NCBI GenBank assembly: GCA_905201305.1
Contig: CAJKNS010000104.1
Span: 1-7,867 of the forward strand
Length of the DNA: 7,867 nucleotides
From: an uncultured Eubacteriales bacterium
GTDB taxonomy: Bacteria > Bacillota > Clostridia > Oscillospirales > Oscillospiraceae
Direction of reading: 5' to 3'
Shown here: in pieces, positions 1 to 4,961 of the stretch
Position numbering within the stretch: the stretch's first letter is position 1
Layout of the letters: every line of letters starts with the position of its first letter
Made by a program: the position numbers and the translations under genes
Notes under the pieces: model-generated
Databases searched by the model: none
What the model was told of the DNA's origin: nothing
Seen by the model: only the letters and a program-made list of their open reading frames with translations

Positions 1-199
1 CCATCATCATGGCCGCGTGCACAAACACGAAGGCGCCCACGCGCAGGAAGGAAACAGTGTTGCTGAAATAGCTCAGCACATACTCCAGCAGTTCAAAGAT
101 GTTCTGCATGCAGTAATCCGCCCAGCTTTCGGGCTTCCAGTTGGGATGATGATCCACAAGGCCGATCAGGATCTCCTTGAAGAACAGCAGCACCAGACC
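1..199 (-). other. ntpI: V-type ATPase subunit I (NtpI/AtpI) membrane-domain fragment joined in frame to the OYE gene
   Basis: After the IGGG of the flavoenzyme frame, the protein reads LVLLFFKEILIGLV, a hydrophobic segment, and then NIFELLEYVLSYFSNT followed by VSFLRVGAFVFVHAAMMM. The F-E-L-x-E-x-x-L-S-Y-x-S-N-T-x-S-F-x-R-V-G-A-F motif is characteristic of the membrane-embedded C-terminal half of bacterial/archaeal V/A-ATPase subunit I. The arginine (residue 471 of the chimera) corresponds to the conserved TM arginine needed for ion translocation. About 66 residues are visible, running off the left edge. Nothing in flavoenzymes resembles this, so the segment comes from a different gene. No stop, start or ribosome binding site separates the two parts. 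Identity is confident; whether the linkage is real is doubtful. Confidence 0.82.
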
Positions 200-1453
200 G
201 CCGCCGATCAGGGCAATTTTCTTCTGACGGGTCACAGGCTCAATCAGGCGCTTTGCCCGATGCTCCATGCCGATTTCGGGATTGATGGTGCAATGGCTCA
301 TCCAGTCGCCGGTGGAGGAGGTGCCGCGGCAGGCGTGGCATTCAATACAGGGGTTCAAATCCTCGCCGTTGCCGTCCCGGAGAATTTCACCCAGATGCTC
401 GTTGCAGATAAACAGATGACCGGGTGCAACCAGATCGGCAGCGCCGGACGCAATGACGTTGTTCAGCGAGTCCAAATCCTTATAATAGGTGGAAATGGCA
501 ATGGGCGTTTTTACACCGCGCGCCTTGAGTCCCTTGGACAGCTCGGCGGATTCGCAGACCGTAACCCGCTCGTGATCGGGATGCATGGCGCGTACCTGGA
601 GCAGATCGATGTAGGGATCAATGGCGCGGAGGAACTCCGCAGCCTCGTCCATATCCATGCCCATATCGCCGCCGATATTGGGGGCATTGACCACCAGCAG
701 ATATTTCTCGCCCATGGCGCTTCGCAGCGCCTTGATAACCTCCACCGGGAAACGCATCCGGTTTTCCAGACTGCCGCCGTATTCATCGGTGCGCCAGTTG
801 GAGGTGGGATTCAGAAACTTGCCGATGTTGAAATTGTGGCAGAAGTCAAACATGCCGCCGTCAAAGCCCAGATTTTTATAGGTCTGGGCATGCTGAATAT
901 GTGCCTGAATGTATTCGTCCATATCTGCACGGGTCATCATCCGGGCACCTGCCATGGGACGACCAGGAGCGCCGGACACGCCTTCCTCCATGGGCTTAAC
1001 GCCGGGCGCGGCAGTGACCTCGTCCTCATCCTCCTTGGAAACCATGGCAAAGGGATTCGGCGGTGCGCCATAGGGAGAGGGGACATCGGGATCGTTGACC
1101 TGCAGGGGCATGCGATTGTCCAGATTCAATTCCGGAGTGATGTAGCTGCCGTAATAGTGGACCATCTCCGCCATAAACGTAAAGCCGTTCTGACATCCGA
1201 TGTCGTCCAGGTCATACATGGCAAAATGACCGCAGTCGGCAGGCATTTTCCGCTGATCCAGATTAGTCAGATCCTGCATCAGCAAAATGGCAGCGCCGTT
1301 TTTTGCCCGGGAGGCATAGTAGGTGGCAACCGGATCGTCGGGATACAGCTGATTTGCCTGGAGAAAATGGGGCTGCGCCACCGGGTACAGCAGGCGGGAT
1401 TTCAGTGTTTTCCCCCGAAGGGTAAGGGGGGCGGTTAAGGCTTCATAGGGCAC
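1..1453 (-). CDS. Old yellow enzyme / 2,4-dienoyl-CoA reductase-like Fe-S flavin oxidoreductase (BaiCD type), chimeric C-terminus
   Basis: The frame opens at a GTG (1453-1451) with a good ribosome binding site and stays open to the window's left edge (484 codons). Residues 1 to about 365 form an FMN-binding TIM barrel: residues 221-231 (RTDEYGGSLEN) are the family signature and 'ASGAADLVAPG' near 335-345 is the phosphate-binding end. Residues 369-388 carry four cysteines (C369, C372, C375, C388), as expected for the [4Fe-4S] cluster of 2,4-dienoyl-CoA reductase, BaiCD and BaiH. Such enzymes reduce activated C=C bonds using NAD(P)H, and usually run to about 640-670 residues with a C-terminal dinucleotide-binding domain. 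Here that domain starts (KKIALIGGG, 411-419) and is replaced at once by V-ATPase subunit I sequence. Oddities: the usual H-x-A-H-G-Y-L active-site segment reads D-F-C-H-N-F-N (203-209), and the cysteine spacing is C-x2-C-x2-C-x12-C. Family assignment is firm; the substrate is unknown. It has its own promoter, after a terminator that ends the NTF2-like operon. Confidence 0.88.
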   Translation of the reverse strand, partial: MPYEALTAPLTLRGKTLKSRLLYPVAQPHFLQANQLYPDDPVATYYASRAKNGAAILLMQDLTNLDQRKMPADCGHFAMYDLDDIGCQNGFTFMAEMVHYYGSYITPELNLDNRMPLQVNDPDVPSPYGAPPNPFAMVSKEDEDEVTAAPGVKPMEEGVSGAPGRPMAGARMMTRADMDEYIQAHIQHAQTYKNLGFDGGMFDFCHNFNIGKFLNPTSNWRTDEYGGSLENRMRFPVEVIKALRSAMGEKYLLVVNAPNIGGDMGMDMDEAAEFLRAIDPYIDLLQVRAMHPDHERVTVCESAELSKGLKARGVKTPIAISTYYKDLDSLNNVIASGAADLVAPGHLFICNEHLGEILRDGNGEDLNPCIECHACRGTSSTGDWMSHCTINPEIGMEHRAKRLIEPVTRQKKIALIGGGLVLLFFKEILIGLVDHHPNWKPESWADYCMQNIFELLEYVLSYFSNTVSFLRVGAFVFVHAAMMM

Positions 1454-1461
1454 GGAAAACG

Positions 1462-1470
1462 CTCCTTCCT
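1462..1470 (-). promoter_or_regulatory. Ribosome binding site for the GTG-started flavoenzyme gene
   Basis: On the minus strand AGGAAGGAG lies 8 bases before GTG at 1453. No ATG in this frame lies upstream, and the first internal Met is at residue 60, inside the barrel. This site therefore fixes the GTG start. Confidence 0.75.
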
Positions 1471-1507
1471 AATTGGGGAGCCGACGGAAGAATTCGTGCA
1501 GCTCCGC

Positions 1508-1525
1508 ATATTGTGAATTCAATAT
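1508..1525. promoter_or_regulatory. Perfect inverted repeat (candidate operator) at the flavoenzyme promoter
   Basis: ATATTG and CAATAT form perfect 6-base arms around a 6-base spacer. The element begins one base downstream of the -10 hexamer (minus-strand sense), so it covers the expected transcription start. That is a good place for a repressor to act. No transcription factor gene is present in the window, so the regulator is unknown. The AT-rich composition makes chance occurrence possible. Confidence 0.4.
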
Positions 1526-1526
1526 A

Positions 1527-1555
1527 ATTATACACGGAGAGAAGAGGTCCTGCAA
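1527..1555 (-). promoter_or_regulatory. Sigma-A-type promoter of the flavoenzyme gene
   Basis: On the minus strand a TTGCAG -35 (1555-1550) and a perfect TATAAT -10 (1532-1527) are separated by exactly 17 bases. It lies between the terminator of the upstream operon and the GTG start, leaving a leader of roughly 65-70 bases. The flavoenzyme can therefore be transcribed independently of the three NTF2-like genes. Confidence 0.65.
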
Positions 1556-1590
1556 GGAGCGGCTTGTATTCTGGTGTTCAATCCGTGCAC

Positions 1591-1637
1591 CAAAGAACAG
1601 AAACAATCCGCCCTTTCCTTTTGAAAAGAGCGGATTG
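1591..1637 (-). terminator. Rho-independent terminator of the three-gene NTF2-like operon
   Basis: Reading the minus strand, 1637-1604 folds into a 15-base-pair stem (outer arms CAATCCGC/GCGGATTG, inner CTTTTC/GGAAAG, with G-T wobbles) closed by an AAAA loop. It is followed by the T-rich run TTTCTGTTCTTT (1603-1592). It starts about ten bases after the TAA at 1649-1647. The T tract is interrupted, so some read-through into the flavoenzyme gene is possible. Confidence 0.8.
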
Positions 1638-1646
1638 GAGATTTGT

Positions 1647-2423
1647 TTAGGCGCGCTCGGCGGCAAGCTCAGCCGCGGTTTTTACCGGGGTATAGCTGTG
1701 CTCGTTGTCCAGCGTTTTATAGGGCTCAGGCCACGGCACGGTGTTCTGAGGCGGCATAATCACGCTGTAGGGCAGGTGCAGGGGACCGGGATCGGTGACG
1801 TCGGGATCCTCGCCCAGGGTAACGGGACCAATGCCCTTTTCCTCGGGGGCAGTGAGCCGCTCATAGTCGTCGTGGGCGAAATTCGTCATATCCAGCTTGC
1901 CCATGATATCCGGGCAGACCTGCTCGTGGAGATAGAGCCAGCGTCCATGCTCCAGCACGAAATCAGAGCCGTAGCGCTCCCACAGCACGTTGCAGTAGGG
2001 ATATTCATGGCGATTGAGCCGGCAGAAAATCACGCCGGGGGTGATGAAGCTGCCGCGGGCGGATTTTCCGTCGTCTGCCACTTCGATGATATCGGTGAAC
2101 AGCGTGTGAACGGATGCCTCCATCAGGGGACGGGGATCATGACCGCCCAGCTCTGGGTAGATTTTCTGAACATTTAACAGGTTTTGCATTGCCATGGTGT
2201 CGTACTGGGTTACGGAGCCAGTCCATACCTGGGTCCAGCCCCGCATCCGTCCGAAAATGTGACCCCAGGAGCACCAAGGATCCCGACTCCAAATCTGACC
2301 CCATTCGCCGGAGGCATCGGCGCGGCCATGGAGATAGGTGTGCTGTGCCTTTACGTTTTCCACTGCCTGACTGGCGGCGGCGTTGAGTACCCGCTGGTGC
2401 AGGTCAAGATGCTTCTTTCTCAT
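1647..2423 (-). CDS. SnoaL/NTF2-fold BaiE-like protein, third gene of the operon
   Basis: This 258-residue protein is predicted to have a SnoaL-like (NTF2 superfamily) alpha+beta barrel, the fold of BaiE dehydratase and ketosteroid isomerase. Like its two upstream neighbours it has the strand pair 'EVADDGKSARG' (114-124), a later 'W-x-Y-L-H' strand (162-166) and the tail motif PEPYKTLDNEHSY (232-244). Candidate active-site residues are Tyr30, Asp36 and His106, by comparison with BaiE Tyr30/Asp35/His83, but the Tyr-Asp spacing is one longer. I chose the ATG at 2423 because GGAGG lies 7 bases upstream and its first base pairs overlap the previous stop as ATGA; a TTG five codons earlier also opens the frame but would sit inside that ribosome binding site. 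It is Trp-rich near residues 41-67, unlike its paralogs, and is the most diverged of the three. It is followed by the terminator. Reaction and substrate are unknown; a dehydratase or isomerase role is inference. Confidence 0.78.
   Translation of the reverse strand: MRKKHLDLHQRVLNAAASQAVENVKAQHTYLHGRADASGEWGQIWSRDPWCSWGHIFGRMRGWTQVWTGSVTQYDTMAMQNLLNVQKIYPELGGHDPRPLMEASVHTLFTDIIEVADDGKSARGSFITPGVIFCRLNRHEYPYCNVLWERYGSDFVLEHGRWLYLHEQVCPDIMGKLDMTNFAHDDYERLTAPEEKGIGPVTLGEDPDVTDPGPLHLPYSVIMPPQNTVPWPEPYKTLDNEHSYTPVKTAAELAAERA
1648..1669. repeat. 22-base near-identical repeat, copy 1 (end of third NTF2-like gene)
   Basis: Positions 1648-1669 match 3051-3072 at 21 of 22 bases. Here it encodes the final E-L-A-A-E-R-A residues and part of the stop. 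At 3051-3072 it encodes K-L-A-A-K-R-A-Y near the N-terminus of the second gene, in the same reading frame. It could be a scar of an in-frame deletion between tandem paralogs, or coincidence in Ala/Arg-rich codons. Confidence 0.4.
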
Positions 2424-3139
2424 TTCTCCACCTCCCAATAGTCCGGATGACCCTCCGGTCCGTAGCTGTTGTCCTCGTCGAAGGTCATGTAGGGCACAGG
2501 GGCGGGGGGATAGTTGTCCAGCCAGTTATAGCGCTCGTTATGGACCCGCATGGAAAGGGTGGGAGTGCCGAACTCCACAAAGGCATGGTTCTCTTCGTCG
2601 GGAAGATCCACGGGCTGCTCCATGTAGTTAGCGCCGGCTTCACTCTGAAGATCGGTGGCAACGACTACATGCCAGATTTTCCACTGTCCGTCCTCTTTCA
2701 GAAAGTCAATTGCGAGCTTTTCCATGTACCAGCGGGCGTCCGCCTCTGTGTTGGAGGTGGGAAGCGTCTCCTGAGAGATGCAGTACCACAGACCGCGGGC
2801 GGTATTTCCGTCATAGGCTTCGTGGACAAGACCCGTGGAGATGGGATGATGGAACAGGCAGCCGTCGCCGCGGTTTTTGCCGGGCAGGGCATCCAGCTTT
2901 TCATTGTGGGCAGTGACATAGTAGTCCCGAATGGCGTCCATGCCGATATAATAGCCCCAGTTCCGACCAAAGGAAGCGGTTTTCTTGGCTTCCTCGCCGG
3001 TGACCCAAAGCTCCTCCAGCTCCTTTTCCCGCCAGTCGTTGGCAAGATAATAGGCGCGCTTGGCGGCAAGCTTTTTCACGGCTTCTACATCCCAAACACG
3101 CTCCATCAACTGGAGATCAGTGTATTCCGGTGCTTTCAT
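2420..3139 (-). CDS. SnoaL/NTF2-fold BaiE-like protein, second gene (keeps Tyr30/Asp35)
   Basis: This 239-residue protein begins with a helix 'DVEAVKKLAAKRAYYLAND' (17-35) closely resembling the start of bile acid 7alpha-dehydratase BaiE. Tyr30 and Asp35 fall at the same residue numbers as the BaiE catalytic Tyr30/Asp35 (known from the BaiE structure). His97/His98 is a candidate for the BaiE His83 position. The core strands 'YDGNTARGLWYC' (109-120) and 'EDGQWKIWHVV' (149-159) are shared with the neighbours. A tail of about 70 residues follows, ending in PVPYMTFDEDNSYGPE (214-229), so it is longer than BaiE (about 166 residues). No signal peptide is seen, so it is likely cytoplasmic. The start is supported by AAAGGAGG 7 bases upstream and an ATGA overlap with the preceding gene. 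Of the three it is the best candidate for an active dehydratase-like enzyme. It could also be an isomerase; the substrate is unknown. Confidence 0.82.
   Translation of the reverse strand: MKAPEYTDLQLMERVWDVEAVKKLAAKRAYYLANDWREKELEELWVTGEEAKKTASFGRNWGYYIGMDAIRDYYVTAHNEKLDALPGKNRGDGCLFHHPISTGLVHEAYDGNTARGLWYCISQETLPTSNTEADARWYMEKLAIDFLKEDGQWKIWHVVVATDLQSEAGANYMEQPVDLPDEENHAFVEFGTPTLSMRVHNERYNWLDNYPPAPVPYMTFDEDNSYGPEGHPDYWEVEK
3051..3072. repeat. 22-base near-identical repeat, copy 2 (start of second NTF2-like gene)
   Basis: Partner of 1648-1669 with one mismatch (T for C at 3061). It lies in the first helix of the NTF2 fold, where paralogs would be expected to match each other at their N-termini, not N-terminus to C-terminus. 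Confidence 0.4.
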
Positions 3140-3864
3140 CGTGCTGCCTCCTTTCCGTAGGAAAATGTGCTGGTAAAGGTATCATAGGGTTCCGGGATTC
3201 TGGGGGTCAGGGTCAGGGGACGGTCCACCCGATACAGAGGACGGACGGTTTCCGTCACGGTGTAGGGAGGCATTTCAAACTGTCCCAGCGGTGCGAACAC
3301 ATCCTCCTCGGGATAAGGCGTTACTTCCTTGCCCCAGCTCTGACCGCAGAGAGAATCGATGTCGTTGAGATACTGAAGATGCCAGATTTTCCAGTCGTCA
3401 TTTTCATAGACGAAGTCTCCGGCAAAATAGCCCCAGGTCCAGCTGGCTTCGGGACCGCGGGTGGTGACCTCGGCATTGCAGCCCAGGCAGAACCAAAGTC
3501 CCTTTGCGGTTTCACCGTCCTCTGCCACTTCGATGACCGGTGCAGTCAGCGGCTTTACATGGAACGGTCCGATGCCATACAGCTCTTCGTCGGTTTTGTT
3601 TCCCAGCTTTTCGGGCAGCCGCTTTTGCAGCAGCTGAGCCGACAGCAGGTTCCGGGCGACAATGGCGTCAAAATAGCCCTTTACAGCCTCAGGACCGATG
3701 TAGCTGCCGTCGTTAAAGGTCAGGCATACATCGGGCTTCTGGCTGAAAAAGGAGTCAAAAATTTCTCCCTGCTGGTTCAGCAGCAGGCAGTTTACATATT
3801 TGCCCATGAGGTTTTTGATGGTACGCTGATCTTCCCAGCGCTCCACCAGAAATTCCAAGGTCAT
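3136..3864 (-). CDS. SnoaL/NTF2-fold BaiE-like protein, first gene of the operon (catalytic Asp replaced)
   Basis: This 242-residue protein is predicted to adopt the SnoaL/NTF2 fold. The first helix 'EDQRTIKNLMGKYVNCLLL' (11-29) aligns with the BaiE N-terminus: Tyr23 matches the catalytic Tyr, but the residue five later, Asp in BaiE, is Leu28. His102 precedes the strand pair 'VIEVAEDGETAKGLWFCLG' (110-128). 'ENDDWKIWHLQYLNDID' (154-170) is the last core strand, and the tail ends in PEPYDTFTSTFSYG (224-237). Translation starts at an ATG with AGGAGG 7 bases upstream, about 35 bases downstream of the -10 hexamer at 3904-3899. It overlaps the next gene by four bases (ATGA), implying coupled translation and possibly a hetero-oligomer, since NTF2-fold proteins often form dimers or trimers. 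Loss of the Asp suggests altered chemistry or a structural/binding role; this is inference. Confidence 0.8.
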   Translation of the reverse strand: MTLEFLVERWEDQRTIKNLMGKYVNCLLLNQQGEIFDSFFSQKPDVCLTFNDGSYIGPEAVKGYFDAIVARNLLSAQLLQKRLPEKLGNKTDEELYGIGPFHVKPLTAPVIEVAEDGETAKGLWFCLGCNAEVTTRGPEASWTWGYFAGDFVYENDDWKIWHLQYLNDIDSLCGQSWGKEVTPYPEEDVFAPLGQFEMPPYTVTETVRPLYRVDRPLTLTPRIPEPYDTFTSTFSYGKEAAR

Positions 3865-3898
3865 GGCAGTCCCTCCTGTTCATAATTCGTATACCAAC

Positions 3899-3927
3899 AG
3901 TATAACGGCTTTGATGAAAAATTGCAA
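3899..3927 (-). promoter_or_regulatory. Sigma-A-type promoter of the three-gene NTF2-like operon
   Basis: On the minus strand TTGCAA (3927-3922) and TATACT (3904-3899) are separated by 17 bases, leaving a short leader of about 30 bases before the ribosome binding site and ATG at 3864. It points away from the plus-strand promoter at 3977-4005. Confidence 0.65.
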
Positions 3928-3934
3928 ATACATC

Positions 3935-3948
3935 TTGTATATATTCAA
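3935..3948. promoter_or_regulatory. Near-perfect palindrome in the divergent intergenic region
   Basis: TTGTATATATTCAA is palindromic except for one base pair. It sits just upstream of the minus-strand -35 and between the two divergent promoters. A second small dyad, ATAAC/GTTAT, follows at 3948-3962. Either could be a regulator site acting on both operons; the AT richness of the gap keeps this tentative. Confidence 0.35.
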
Positions 3949-3976
3949 TAACCAAAAGTTATAAGAGCACGAGTAG

Positions 3977-4005
3977 TTGAGGATTGCCGGGAATTATGGT
4001 ATACT
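3977..4005 (+). promoter_or_regulatory. Sigma-A-type promoter of the plus-strand operon
   Basis: TTGAGG (3977-3982) and TATACT (4000-4005) are spaced by 17 bases, with an extended -10 TG at 3997-3998. The start codon of the Mrp-like gene lies about 40 bases downstream, with AAAGGAAA at 4031-4038 as ribosome binding site. Confidence 0.68.
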
Positions 4006-4046
4006 AAAGAAAAGAATGATATCCAAACAGAAAGGAAATCACAAAC

Positions 4047-4961
4047 ATGACAAACGAAGAACAGGCACGTCTCCAGAAGGAGCACGAAGCAAAATACATG
4101 AAGTATATGGCGGACTTCGAAGCCTTCGGCGGGGATTTTTCCTCTTGCAGCGGCAATTGCAGCTCCTGCAGCAGCACCTGTGACAGCAAAAACCAGAAGA
4201 AGGCGGAAAACGACACCAAGCAGGTGGATGGCAAGACACCGAAAAAAGCCCAGCGCATTGTAGCCATTTTCAGCGGCAAGGGCGGCACCGGAAAGTCCGT
4301 TGTCACCTGTCTGCTGGCGGATAAGCTCCAGAAGATGGGAAAAAAGGTTGCCGTTTTGGACGCCGATTTGGAGAACCCCTCCATTCACTATCTCTATGGC
4401 AAGCTGGAGCCCTGCAGCTCCGATTCCAAGCAGCTGATCCCCATGACCGCCGACAGCGGCGTGCAGTTCATTTCCATGGGCAACGTGGAAAAGGATGCCA
4501 CCCAGCCCCTGCTCAGCTATGGCAAGGACATTGCCGAGGGTGCGCTGTATTTCTATCTCAACGTCAAATGGGCGGAGAATCTGGACTTTATGCTGGTGGA
4601 CATGCCCTCAGGCGTGGGAGATGTTCCGCTGCAAATTGGCACGATCATTCCCTTTGACGGCGCCGTCTGTATTTCCAACCCCTCCGATCTCTGCGACTTC
4701 CTGGCGCTGAAATCCGTCAACCTCATGCGGATGATTATGATTCCCGTGCTGGGCGTGGTGGAGAATAAGACCGTGCTGGCACTGGAAGACGGTCAGGTGC
4801 GGATGGGCACCGATCCCCAGGAGCATGCCAAAGCACTGGATTTGCCGCTGCTGGCGTCGGTGCCGCTGAATCTGGAGCTGTCGGTGATGGCGGACTTCGG
4901 ACGGATTTCTGATGCCGATGTGCCGGAGCTTGACAGCGTGGCGGAGCTTCTGGCAAAGTAA
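4047..4961 (+). CDS. Mrp/ApbC/NBP35-like P-loop ATPase (Fe-S cluster carrier family) with N-terminal cysteine cluster
   Basis: This 304-residue cytoplasmic ATPase has the deviant Walker A of the Mrp/MinD family, SGKGGTGKS (76-84). It also has LDADLENPS (104-112) in place of the usual LDADIYGPS, DMPSGVGD (185-192) for the usual DLPPGTGD, and GVVEN (236-240). Family members bind and transfer [4Fe-4S] clusters. Most bacterial ones use a C-terminal CxxC just after GVVEN; here that stretch (241-250) has no cysteine. Instead the N-terminus carries C34, C38, C41 and C45 in a Ser-rich run, reminiscent of the N-terminal Fe-S site of eukaryotic NBP35, but with different spacing. It is the first gene of the plus-strand operon, and its stop overlaps the radical SAM start (TAATG). 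Fe-S delivery to that neighbour is an attractive inference, not shown by sequence. Confidence 0.88.
   Translation: MTNEEQARLQKEHEAKYMKYMADFEAFGGDFSSCSGNCSSCSSTCDSKNQKKAENDTKQVDGKTPKKAQRIVAIFSGKGGTGKSVVTCLLADKLQKMGKKVAVLDADLENPSIHYLYGKLEPCSSDSKQLIPMTADSGVQFISMGNVEKDATQPLLSYGKDIAEGALYFYLNVKWAENLDFMLVDMPSGVGDVPLQIGTIIPFDGAVCISNPSDLCDFLALKSVNLMRMIMIPVLGVVENKTVLALEDGQVRMGTDPQEHAKALDLPLLASVPLNLELSVMADFGRISDADVPELDSVAELLAK

Noticed and set aside
17..1438. Very long open frame (473 codons) on the plus strand
   Set aside because: It is antisense to the flavoenzyme, which has clear family motifs, a promoter and a ribosome binding site. The plus-strand translation resembles no family and reflects GC-rich codon bias on the other strand.
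1..1453. A functional flavoenzyme-V-ATPase fusion protein
   Set aside because: The join removes the reductase domain of one partner and the N-terminal half of the other, at a short low-complexity Gly motif. Chimeric assembly or gene breakage explains it better without read evidence.
1604..1637. Bidirectional terminator
   Set aside because: Only the minus-strand side has a T-rich tract; there is no convergent plus-strand gene to terminate.
1473..3885. Three long plus-strand open frames opposite the SnoaL genes
   Set aside because: They mirror the three minus-strand genes, have no ribosome binding sites or recognisable motifs, and one starts inside a terminator/promoter region.
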